Shown here in pieces: positions 26,450 to 38,290 of a stretch of 64,000 bases of DNA. Where the stretch lies: NCBI GenBank assembly GCA_005408345.1, contig SEMN01000049.1, forward strand, positions 1,612,001 through 1,676,000, written 5' to 3'. The notes under the pieces were generated by a model, which worked only from the letters and a program-made list of their open reading frames with translations, did no database searches and was not told where the DNA came from. The DNA comes from Macquaria australasica. Taxonomy: Eukaryota > Chordata > Actinopteri > Centrarchiformes > Percichthyidae. Position 1 is the stretch's first letter. Every line of letters begins with the position of its first letter. Made by a program: the position numbers and the translations under genes.

Positions 26450-29400
26450 AGTTCTCCTAAAGCATAAAAAAACACATTTTTTTTCTTTCATAGAAATAGA
26501 TATCTCAAAACCTGGCCAAATAAAACCCACTTTTTTCCCGTTTTTGTAATTTGGGTAAACTAATCCTTTAACGTATTTCTTTGGTACTCTAACTCTTGTT
26601 TTTCTATCCTAATCCTCTGAACCACCTATGACAAAAAGCTCTAATGCCCTCATGTTTTAGCTGCTACACTCATTTTAAAACAGACTCCCTGCTAATTAGA
26701 TATTTCTGTTTAGAGGAAAACAATCAAAATTGTTCATTTTGTATTATTAACATTATTTCCTCATGCCGTGAAGAGTCACAGTCTCATTCCCTGCCAGTGA
26801 GTAGAGAGATTTTCACGAGCCCATCAGAAGCAGGGCTTCCAGTAGATATAACCCATGCTATGGTAATCACATGCTAATCACAGTTAACACCAGCGCAGGG
26901 TCCTATACTCTAGATTAATGCATCCGTCCCATATTCACGTTTCCATTAGCATAAATCAGGTTCACCCTGCCTTTGTAATTAGTGTTTTCATGTGAATGAT
27001 AATAAGATATGGTGATTAGGTCAGGGTACTAGAATGGAAATGACTTGTCAGCTAAGTCGGCCTCAAACAGTTCCGCACATGTTGGACTATCAATATGTGC
27101 TTCCTCAAGAAACAATTAATGATATTGAAAGATAATTGAAGTTTGATGGTAGGATGTGGACAGCAAAAGTAGACAATTAATCAAATTTCTGCAAGACACT
27201 TGATGTTTAGCGGGACTCTTATTGCAGAGTTATGCTTTAGTCAGAGACGTATGTAAAAGCACATGATCGGTTTCATCAGTCATACTGTTAGGGTTTTACA
27301 AATCCTGAAAGATGTTTTACATAGCCACTCTTTAATTTAGAAATTACTGCATGCTTTATAATGTTAGAGATATTCATGACGACACTGAACTGGTGAATTT
27401 TTCCATGAAGCTTGATACAAAGACAGGAAAACTAAAAACTTGACAATAGAAACTTGAAACTTGAAACCAGTTCACACTGCCTAAAAACACATAATTTCTA
27501 AAAAATATATCTAATATGTTTTCATCAAATTATTGTCAATATCAATGTCTGCACTGTCAGCAACCAACAGCCTCCAGAACCCATTTCTCCCTTGTGATTT
27601 CTCCCGGCATTGTTTAATACACAGCCACAGACTTCAGACTTGATTAGCCATTTTTATAATGTAACATCAGGAAAGTTTTCTGAATGTCAACGGGATCATT
27701 AGCTTTTTAGTTTTCAGTATTTTCCTGCTTGACCCTTCCTTTCACTTTTGTGTCTGATGCATTAAAGGCCAACCTGGATCACACTGCATCCCTGTGGAGA
27801 TAGTTTTCCAGGCTGCAGACCCACATTTCTTTTTTTTGTACTTTTTTGGGAACAAAACATGGGAATGGTATGTGGACCCCCATTCATCTCCTAAATGAAG
27901 TGCATGAAAACTCAAAGGAACCTGCTCTGCCATAGCCTGTACCAATAACTTGTTTTACCTCTGTTCTTCTGCAATCAAGGAACAATAAAAACCTTGATGC
28001 ACTGTCTGCAATCAACTTTACACCTTTTTTTATAAAAGGCAGTGTGGGGGAAAAAGCAAGCACGTATGAGCATATGAGTGTGTTTGGTAACATGTGAGCA
28101 CTCCAACACGTGGTCACAACACTGAGCTTGCACAAGAGAGAAATCACAGTTTGTGTGTATACATGCAGGTGCGGAGCACACCTGTGTACTTCGATGAAAG
28201 CAGGACATGCAGCACTGATTGGCCGGAGGTGGGGTTCAGTCCTTGTGGGTTTTGTCTCCCTTGGGACACCCCTTCCACCCTTGACATCCCTGACATGGAG
28301 CATTCCTCTCAGACTGGTGAGGCCACATGACGGACGGCATACTCCATGCCTATAACCAACTGATGAGACCCGCTGCAGCCCCAAGAGACTGAAAGGCAGA
28401 GGTTGGGATCGGGAATGTGAAAAAACAAAAAAAACAAAATGGGTGGAAAAAATGCAAGAAAAACTACAATCATCAAAAGGTTTACAGTGAATTATAACAG
28501 CAGCGGAATGGGAACAAATGAGATTTAATCAAATCCTAAAGGGTCAAAAGGAAAATCACATCCTTGATTTTATGTCATGATCTTGCATCAGGGTTGTTGA
28601 ATGTGCATTTATTGCAAAAGTTTTTTCTCATTCAACCTGACACCCCTGTTTCCATGGTAATTTATGAGGCCTGACCTGTGAATCTGAACGCCCAGCTCCC
28701 ACCTCCTAAACCGTCTTCTTCATGGGTATCATAACCCCTCTTTGAACTGTTTGGTAGCCATCACAGTTTTTTTTTTTTTTAAAAAGCAACAAAGTCTGAA
28801 ATGTGAAAACCGATATTCATGACGAAACTTTTGGTTTACCTCTCATTTTTCAGTTTAGGGTTAAGGTTGGGATGAAGGTGAAAGTTAGGTCCTTTTTCAA
28901 TTTTATTTTCTGGGAAAATTCCGGCAAAATTGCAGAACGGCCAGACAGTTAAAAGGCAGGAACCATATCTAAATTAGCCACTTCTTCTAGACATGGGTAT
29001 CTACTGTATGTCTAAACATGTAGAGGTCTAAAAAGTACAGGGCACTATACCCTTTCTTACCTCCTGTCACATTTGTGTGAGGACTCTGCATCTTCTCTTG
29101 TCAGGGCAGAGGAATAGCTGAATGAGAGATTCTCAAACAGGGGCAGTAATTTGCAGAGTGTGTTTCTAAGTTATTCCAGCTCCCCGCAGCTCAGCAGTGG
29201 CTGACCCCTCTCCCCGTCTGTCTGCTAAGAGGCCTACAGGGAGGAATCAGCCCAAATTACCTTTATTGATCCGGAGAGACAGGTGAATACCAAGCAGGTC
29301 TCTCTTCCCTCCACTCTTCTTATCTCTCATCCACCCTTTTCATCACTCCATCCCCCTCCCTGCCTGCAAGAAGAGAGAATATTAAAAAAAAGAAACAGGG

Positions 29401-32400
29401 AGCTTTTATGTGAGAGGGACAATTCTAACCACCACCACACGTTACTGTATCAGTCATTGCAATGATTTACTGTTCGCATTCAGGTTGTTGTGATTAAACC
29501 TGCCTTCTCGTTGCTCATCTTTCACCAGCAGCTGAGCGGGAACAGGAATGGCGAGCGGCTGTTTTTCTGCCTCCAATCCACCGTTGTCCTTTCGCCCCAG
29601 CATACAAATCACTGTGGCGGTGGAAAAGATACTCCATTAGGTCCAACTCTGAGTTAAATCAATGCGTGACTTATCAAATGAAATAGGGGATTATGAGGTA
29701 ATCACCTGGCAAACGTTGCTGAAATTGTAATTATCTCCACTGCACACATCTCAGAGAGAGGGTACCAAACTAACTATTTAAGTGGAGTTAGAGATAACAA
29801 GGTGTAGAAAAGCACAACAGCTATATTTCTTAGTCAGCGGTGTGAGCTAGAATGTTTATGTGCTGAGAGGAACCAGAGCAACTCTGTGGTTTCTCTCGCT
29901 CAACAGAGAAATGCTTATGAAGGCGTTCACTCTATTGACAGATTTATGCTTCTTGTCCTCCGTCTCATTACTGCAAGACTGCTGCTCCGTCTTGTTGCTG
30001 CTGTTTTTGCGCATTACATTCTCAGGGTGCAGGAATGACAGGTGCTACGTTATGTACAGTGCTATGAAAGGATGTGTAGATCGCATACTATACAAAATAT
30101 AAAATTAAAAAATAATAAAAAATATAAAGTAACATAACATAAATATAGAATTATTAAAATAAATATATGTTCTGTTTTATAAGTTATAGATTTTGGATAA
30201 ATAAAAATAATTATTTTGTCTTTTAAAGAAAAGCTTAACCTGAAAGCAATCCAACTTTTATAATTTAAGTCCAATATGAGTTAAAATCTGTTATCAGCCT
30301 TTGCTAGCTAAAAACTCTCAATTGAGACAATTTTGAAAGGCAACCTGTAGCTTCTACAACAAATTTGGTCTGAGCAGTATAATATATATGAATCCAGTAT
30401 TTCCCACTGACAGAACCCAACCCTAATAAGGGATCTAGTTATGATTAATTTATTTGAAATTAATTTAATGCATTTTCTACTGCACTGCAGTACAATGGAA
30501 AGTATTGTAGCACAATTTTGTAGCACAACAATTTGCCCATGTTCAATTAGTTTAAAGTCATTTAACATGCATTTTGAAACATACATTAAACACATTTACG
30601 TAATCTAATATTTAATATTTTGCATCTGTATTTATTTTTCTTAAAAAGTCACATGCTGAACCTCCACAAAATCCTCTAATCTTTTTATATATGTGGAGTT
30701 TGAATTGACTAAGTCCTATCGTTGACAATTACTGGTTATTGTACAAGTGCAACACAGCCCCCACGTGGAAGTACTGCAAAGTTACATCACTGGGCCCAAA
30801 GCCGGCTGAAATCTCACTTTTGGCTGTCTTGCACCACCTGTTGGTCAAATGCACTCATTGTGCTGTGTAGCTCTAAATACCATTCAGCTAATCAAAGGCA
30901 AACACCAGAAGGATTCTCCAGTTTTTCAATGTGAAGAAGAAGAGGGAAACTTTAGTTGTGCTGTTTCTACCATGAACAAGCATCAGCTGGTATTTACACA
31001 TATACAGCTGCATGGTGAACTGGTGCACATCAGTGAAACGCCACCAAAAAGGTTGTATGTTTTTGACAGCTACCCAGCATCCCAGGCACACTATAAGATT
31101 ATATTTAATATCTTATGTTATGTCATATTATGATATGTCAGTCTCTTAAATTAATTCCTGTACACAAAAACTTCCATGACATCCATAGTAAACATGGAGA
31201 AGAGCAGTACTTACTGTTCCATCATTATCCAGCAGTGCATGGAAAATCACTTTATCATATTTTCTCAGATGTGCACAGCAGTAACGTGCATCAACACCAA
31301 AGAAAGAGAGGGTGGGTATACATGTCAATCTTGCCATATTCTTGTCTTTCTGCTCCACACAAAGCAGCACTTCCTGTCTACATGCACTTCTTCAACACAA
31401 ACTTGTACATAAGCAGAGGCACAGTGCCCCCTTCTGGTTTCCAGCCGAACTACCTTTGAAAACACAAGGGTGATGTGTAACCAGCCAGAAATAAACCACC
31501 CTCTATCAAAACTATTCTGACTTGGTGCAACTCTTACAACAAGCCCTCTGTTGCCCGTGACAAGCAGAGGTGTGACTGTGGGAAGACGGCGCATTCGGTT
31601 CAGTCTCAGCTCGACTGAGTCACACTTTGTCGCCTCTTTTGGTGTCTGTGATCACACCACAAGCTCAGTCACAGTTCACCAGGGGCATGCCAGCAGTCAC
31701 ACTCTCCAAATGAATCACCATTACAAAATTACAAATCACAAAAAGTAACATCTTCAATGACAAATTTGTTGAATAATAATGAATACTCGATTTTGAGCAG
31801 CACCAAATTATGGGTTCATTCAGGACAATTGCTTAGAAAGTAAAGTAACTTTTAAAGGATGTAATTTTGTTCTGCAAAGTTAGATCTTAAGTAAACAGAC
31901 TGGAACAGAGGAAAGGTGACATTCATCTCTTTATGTTCATATTAAAAACTGGCTATGACTTACTGTTACAAGACTATTAGGAGGCAAAGAGAGGGTGCAT
32001 GGCAGTTGTGACACATGAGAGGTCAAACCGGGGGCTGAACAGCGTTAACCCCCTTAGGTGTGTATTCCTCACGTCCCAAATTCGCACCAGCTCCTGGGAA
32101 AGGGCAGCATGTGTCTGAAAAGTTAAAAGTGTGCAAAGTTCACCAAAGTCCACAAAGTTATGCTGGGATAGGACATAATGTAAAGAGCCAAAACCAAAAA
32201 TCTTATTTAAAAATGTTAATTAATCACATGTACCTTGTCTGAAACTGTACAGCTAGCCTTGTGACTTTCTTCTGCTTTCCTTTTCAGTAATCTCCCAGTG
32301 CATGTGTAACTTTCCCCTAACACAAAACACAAAGTAATGTATGTATATAAACACACTGAGAAATATCTGCTTCAGTTGACCTAAAGTTTGTGCAGAAAAG

Positions 32401-34540
32401 GTTATAAGTTCATCAGACAGAGCATCAGTCCTGGTTTTATATTTAACCCTGGAGGTGAGCAAATTTCACACCCAAGTAAGTGACACCAGCTCTGACACCC
32501 AACCCTGGGAAAGTCTCGACCAGGCCAGGGTTGAAGAGGTTATCAGAGCGTCATCACTTCATCACAACTCCTAATATCAGGTGTACATGTGAATACTACA
32601 TTTTATTTTGGCGCTCAGTAACCACCCTTGCAGTCACTTGCTCTGGAAAGCATTTCTTTTTTGTTGCTTTACACCTCTACAGTCTTGATACTGGCTACAT
32701 TTATTAGCTTTACTTCTAAGTCTTTGTATCATTGTGGGTGTGAAAAATAAAATGTGAATGAAAATCAGTTTGTTAGTTTATTATAAAGGTCTTCCTCATA
32801 ATTAGAATACAGTGTGTCCAGCGGAGGTCACTTGTTCAGCGGTAGTGCGGCACCCCTGGTTCAGTCAGAGGCCACCTTGTCCCGCGTTAATAAGGTGTGT
32901 AAACTTTGCACCCTGCAAAGCACCTAAAGTTGATCCCAAGGGTTCCCACGGAAAGGCTTGAAAGGTTGGCACCGGGGTACATTGAAGAGTTCAAGCCATT
33001 GCGTCAGAAATGCAAAATGTGTATGTTTAGATGATAATTTGCAAGAAACAAAAGCCTGCACAGATTGATGATATAATTTCACAGAGCACAGACTGCATAT
33101 TAGATGACAAGTCTTGGTATGCAGTTTTATGGATGCATACAGGTTTTGAAGTTCTAGCAGCCGTGCACTTAACTATATCATCATATTCAAACAATATGCT
33201 TCCCATGCAGTTAAGATAAACTTCAGAATAAGGACATCACCTGCAATATGCAATGCGTTCTGCAATTCTTTTAATATACACAGCTACAGCACAGAATGAA
33301 CTGAAATACTTAAGGAAGTCCTGCGTCGTTATCTCATCCTGGGCTCTGTCTTGTAGACGGACTCTAAATCAGTTTTAAGAACTTCTTTTTTTTAGTTGAT
33401 ATTGTGCATTTTCAAATTTTCAAGTTGTATTTTTTTTTTTCATTTTAATTACTAAAAACTATTGGATATACAAGTAGTGCTGGTGGTTGACTGGATCTCT
33501 AGTTGAGATAAGATGCTGTCATGTGTATAATCTGTAGCACACACTTAATGTGTATTTGGAGGTGATGGTGTGCACAATGCACGGCGAGCAGGGGGAGCAA
33601 GAGGTCAATAGAGGCCCAACACCTTTATTTTTGCCCCAGGGCCCCCGTAATGAGTTAAACCAGCCCTGATTATTACATTCTGCTGTTGTTGGTTTGTTTT
33701 TGTTGTATGGTTAGATTTGTAAGAAGCTGAAGTGACAGATGTTTGAACTGGAATACACATTGAGTCAGTAATGAATGTGTTATTATTGAACCATTCATCC
33801 ATCTATTCATTCATGCTCTGGAGGAAAGAAAACACTTTTTTACAATGAAGTGGTAAAGCCACATCCATGTAGTGAGTAGCCTGTCCTAATGTGCTGTATA
33901 TAAAGAGAATATCTCAAGTCTGAACCACATGAAACAATGTTTTTTTTTTCTGAGACTCATTGACTGATTCTTAACTGGCAGTTTCATTGGAGGTCTACAC
34001 ACGTTTTTCCCTTTGACTATCTCAGTGCAGATCTTTATGCTCTCCTGACACTGCTGACACCTTCCACTTGTCACGCAGTTTCCGCACTTCAGGCGTCACT
34101 GCGCAGGAAATGTCGCGTTTACCACCTTGCGCTTGTCCACGGGGAAAAAGGTGTTCGGTCACATGCAGGCGGATGTGTCAGATAAACTGAACGCATACTC
34201 TGCTACAGCTTCTATGTAAAGCAATATGTAAAGTAATTAACCCCAGACATGTCTGTTAGCTCCAGTAAATACTTATGAGGAAAATTATATTAATATTATG
34301 TTACAGACATGCTTCAATGAAAAAGCAGATTAAAAAATTGTTTCACGTTATGCACATACATAAAGTAAATGTCTGATGACTTTCAAATAGTCTTCAAAGT
34401 TTTCAAAGTCCCAGTGGAGGAGAGTCTTTCCCTTTAAAAAAACAAAAACAAAACTACACCAGCAGTGTAGTGTTTTTCTGTAATAAAGTTTTGATTTCAG
34501 AAAACAACCCTGATCCAAATAAATAATAAAGCCCCAGACA
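26450..34540. other. Intergenic desert between sim1 and ripply2, no gene recognised
   Basis: No open frame here resembles a known protein. The sequence is mostly AT-rich and unique. Short stretches at 26.77-27.13 and 29.18-29.72 kb hold several homeodomain-type cores (TAATTA or ATTA) without repeat features, which would suit enhancers but prove nothing. A stretch near 33.56-33.68 kb (GGGCCCCCGTAATGAG) looks like a transposon end. Confidence 0.45.
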
Positions 34541-34560
34541 ACGACGTTCATTTAATCCAT

Positions 34561-34566
34561 TTTATT
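34561..34566 (-). terminator. ripply2: ripply2 polyadenylation signal
   Basis: TTTATT on the plus strand is AATAAA on the gene strand. It lies about 180 bases after the stop codon, a normal distance for a short 3' UTR. Confidence 0.6.
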
Positions 34567-34744
34567 GCAATTTTCAACAAATTACAAAAGAGGTAGAAAT
34601 GTTAAAGGAATAACTTAAGCATTTACATTCTTGTGTGGTATAGAAAGGCAAAAAAGTCTATTTACATATATTTACAGCAATAAGTTAAGAGAAATATATT
34701 ATCACATGTAACCATTCGTCTTCAAAGGCTTCAGAGAGCCACAT

Positions 34745-35303
34745 TTAGTTCAGCTCCTTTTCCATCTCCTCCTCTTCGTCATCGCTGTCTTCATCACTGC
34801 TGGAGTCTTCATAGAGGCAGATGGTCGCTTGGACCGGATAGTTGCGCAGGAGCATTTCTGCGTCCTGGTACAGGTAATCGAAACATCTCGATTTCGGCCA
34901 GTACAACCTTTAAAAAGAGAACAAAAATGAACAAGACACACTTACAAAGAAATAACCTACATAAGAATTAAAGATCATTTAATGAACAAAACTCTACTTA
35001 CTTCACTGGGTGAATGACTTGAGGAGTTTTGGGGTGCTTTGCAGCAGAAAGGTCTCCATGAATAGAATGAGCCTGAAAGTTAAAACAAAGCGATCTTGTT
35101 AGGCTTGTTTAATCAATTAAACAATGAACGTTTGAATTAAAAAAAAACCTTCAAGAATTCAAGTCCTCTAAACTCACCTTGTGTGCGGCAGTTTTGCCCT
35201 CTATTCCAGTCCACGGTCTCCACAAGCGACCGGATGAGTGCTGAGTAACGTTGTCTCCAGCAAAAACGCAAGTTAATCCACTGTTGGTTGTGAAAGTCTC
35301 CAT
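34745..35303 (-). CDS. ripply2: Ripply transcriptional repressor, ripply2-type (complete, 3 exons)
   Basis: Exons on the minus strand: 35303-35178, 35072-35002, 34907-34745, with correct GT-AG borders and phases, giving 119 aa. WRPW at residues 28-31 is the Groucho/TLE-binding motif that defines the family. The Ripply homology region is at about 63-100: HPVKLYWPKSRCFDYLYQDA followed by NYPVQATICLYEDS, where the usual FPVQ reads YPVQ. An acidic tail (about 99-116) follows. Family knowledge: Ripply proteins bind T-box factors such as Tbx6 and turn them into Groucho-dependent repressors, fixing somite boundaries in presomitic mesoderm. The type 2 call rests on linkage to mrap2, as in human 6q14; ripply1 is less likely but not excluded. 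The ATG chosen is the first in frame and lies 27 codons before WRPW. Confidence 0.93.
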
Positions 35304-35344
35304 GGTTCCTTGTGGTGGTCAGTCCTGCGTAAAGTCCTCAGAGG

Positions 35345-35470
35345 ATGTGTGACTGGACGCAGGAAACTTCTATTTATCAGGGCACCGGCAGCCGGTGCCA
35401 AATTGCGCTTTGACGCGTCCCAAAGTGTCTCCATGCGCCACGGTGCTGAGGTGCGAAGTCACACTTCAGC
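35345..35470 (-). promoter_or_regulatory. ripply2: Probable ripply2 promoter with paired T-box-like half-sites
   Basis: On the gene strand a TATA-like GATAAATAG lies at about 35370-35378, some 70 bases before the ATG. Further upstream, 35449-35466 reads AGGTGCGA, two bases, TCACACTT: two near-matches to the T-box half-site AGGTGTGA facing each other. A perfect AGGTGTGA is at 35844-35851. The sites are seen; binding is inferred from the known Tbx6 control of ripply genes. Confidence 0.45.
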
Positions 35471-36019
35471 AAACTCCAACCATATGGTCACTTTCTTTCT
35501 TAATTTTGAATGTAGAATAAAAACCACCTCTCATGAGAGATTGGTCTGTTTGAAACATATTTCCAAGATGGATTGTATATTTGTTTAGATGTTAAACAGT
35601 CTGTAGGCGTACCTGCTCTCTGCATCCACTCCATACTCTCTATAATGCATGTTAAGGGTTTGAGCATAATGTAGAAGTATCATTTTAGTCTGTCAGTTCT
35701 AATAATAATTAATATCATGTGTCTAAACTCAAAACTGAGTAATAGCTCCGTTTGGTTTGTTAAACTCTTGTTGATAAAAACGCGTTGAACTTTTCGACCC
35801 CTTCACCTTTCAGTTTCTCCGTCTGTGTGGCCATTTGTGTGTGAGGTGTGAAGAAACACGTGCCCTTGTGTCATTGCCTGCTGAGTGAGATGATCGAAGG
35901 AGTCTCGTGCGCGGGGGGGTTGACACGCGTCAACCTTTTGTGTACACAACATCAGGAGTGGGGCTAATAACCACACTTCAGCAGATGCAGAGCTTGAATG
36001 CATCACACACCCATATGGA

Positions 36020-36140
36020 AAACACATATATTCAACATGTTCTTCCTTCATTAAAGAGTGTATATATATAACGTTATGTTATGTATGCTTTCAAACATAC
36101 TGTATATTGTTAGTATTCTAGGATCCATTAGCTATTACCT
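36020..36140. repeat. Dispersed repeat, unit A
   Basis: ATTCAACATGTTCTTCC, CTTTCAAACATACTG and ATTGTTAGTATTC, in this order, recur at about 38.13-38.29 kb with small indels and an expanded TA-rich centre. The unit is unclassified. Confidence 0.6.
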
Positions 36141-36643
36141 ATTATCTTATGCATCTTGTATAGGAGCTGCACGTGTCTGCCCTTCATGACAAAGACCCTC
36201 TGTAATTAATTAGTCACATTTTTTCTTTTAGGTAAGTGAAGTGTTTCCTCAATTGTGCACCAGTAGGGGGCAGTCTGGGGCTACATGCTGGGATGAAATT
36301 GTAATGGGAACAGTGTAATATTTGACACGTTTGTTTGAGGAATCTCCCAAAACCCCAAACTGCAATGCAAGTAGCTGCCTGAGAACACAGTGGTCTCCAT
36401 GTGAGCAATAGTATGTGTGTGTGTGTTTGTGTTTTCATCTGACTTCATTCAAAGCTAATGGGTGCCACACTTGCAAGTATCACCTGTAAAAATGTAGAAG
36501 ACCTGCAGCGAGGGTGTCTGTGTTTAAAGGTGAACCGTGCATGACCAGCATTCAATTTCTTTGCCCACTAGCTCCATCCACATCACAACACTGTGCTCCA
36601 GGGAACAAGCAGTCAGAGCTTGCTGCTAATAAGGCCCACATAG

Positions 36644-36645
<2 letters not shown>

Positions 36646-36683
<38 letters not shown>

Positions 36684-36696
36684 CTCTCTCTCTCTT
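36646..36696. repeat. (CT)n microsatellite
   Basis: About 50 bases of CT dinucleotide broken by a single G, in intergenic DNA. Confidence 0.95.
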
Positions 36697-38129
36697 TCAG
36701 CCCATCTCTCTCTGTGTCTCTTTTTCTGCTAATTGGATGCTCCATGCTCTGCTGCTGGCTTCTTTTGTGATTTTGTGTCATTCACTCTCTTGCTGTACTT
36801 TGCACTATAATGAGAAAAATATATATGGACAATATATATGGACACACATTACATGCTCATGCTGATCAAACACACATGCGCAAACATGACCTTTTACCAT
36901 ATACCAATATAGCAAAAGTAGATCAGCATATTAAGAGTATTTTATATTTTTATGTTTTTATGTTTTCTTCAATACAGGTCATCAAAAAGGTACGCCTTCT
37001 ATGTTTTTGAATGTTGTAGTGACAGCTCTGGAAAACACTTTTGACAGGACAGCTGAAAGTATGTCAAAAGAGTGAATAAAAGAAAAATACAAAAGAAGCA
37101 GAAAGAGGAAATGTGAGGTCTCTGTCAGCTCTGAAGGAAGCAAAATAGAAATTTCCTGCCAATGAACCTGGAAAATACAGCCCGCTACCACACACACATG
37201 CAAGAATAGACAAAATATTAAGGACACTCATCATGGAGAGCGCTGGCAACCCACAAAGCCACTATCCCTTATTGGTTTCTCCAATTAAATGCAAATCAAT
37301 AGCAAAGGATGAGATGGAGAAAACCTGCTGACAGGTTGTTAAGATTTGGATTGTACAAAGAAGAAGCCGCAGCTCAACATCAGGGAGATGTCTGTGATAT
37401 TTCAGACATTCATTGTTTTATTTCCGCTGAAATTAACAAAGAGACTGAACTTGCTTGACTGAAAAGTTCACCACTTGCTATTTACCAAGACCCCTTTTTA
37501 TAGGTTTTCCTCATTCAACCTCTATCACTTCTACTGCTCCACTTTTGTCCCATTTTCTGTCTCTCTGGTTTACTATTCATCGGTCATATTCCCTTTTTAT
37601 TTGCCAGTCATTTACACTTCTCTCTTACAAAGACTCGTGATACTTGACTCCAAAACAGCCCTCTCCATGGCAACAGTCAAACACTAGTAGTCCATTCAGT
37701 AAAGCCATATCTTTTTATTTCTGTTTATTACACCGTCACATGTAAATCAGATTGAAATGTTCCCAAAATTAAAATGAATTCATTCTTTAGCCATCAGCTA
37801 AAAATGATGTTCACCATACAGCCTATAGACATAAAAACATGTATAATTGTATCTTCATGGTCTCCATGGTCCTGCTACGGGTGTAAAGCCATTATTTTTG
37901 TGCTGGGTTTCTGTTTTGAACCCATTTTTGTGATTTAGTTGAGGATCTATAATTTGAAGCATTCACATTAGTGTTGGACTCGGGACACTGAATGGAAAAT
38001 ATGCTCTTATGTTGTGCACCAGTGGTAGCAGTATTTTTAGGGTTTGCTTACATTTTCCTTGGACTTCAGCGGGCAGGTATCTGTCTACAAGAAGAATTTC
38101 AAAGAAAACCTTCCTTTGTTCCACTCTTT

Positions 38130-38290
38130 AATGAAGGAATGTATTCAACATGTTTTTCCCTCCCTCATTAAAAACTGGATCAAATGAAAACATACATAAT
38201 ATATGTATATAATGCATTATGTAATATATAATATAATGTATGTTTTCAAACATACTGACTATTGTTAGTATTCGAGGAACTATTAGCCAT
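38130..38290. repeat. Dispersed repeat, unit B
   Basis: Second copy of the unit at 36.02-36.14 kb, in the same orientation: ATTCAACATGTTTTTCC, then a TA-rich palindromic centre, then TTTTCAAACATACTG and ATTGTTAGTATTC. Confidence 0.6.

Noticed and set aside
27884..28384. 166-aa minus-strand open frame in the desert
   Set aside because: Composition is not protein-like across its length and no motif is recognised; no promoter or polyadenylation signal placed to suit it.
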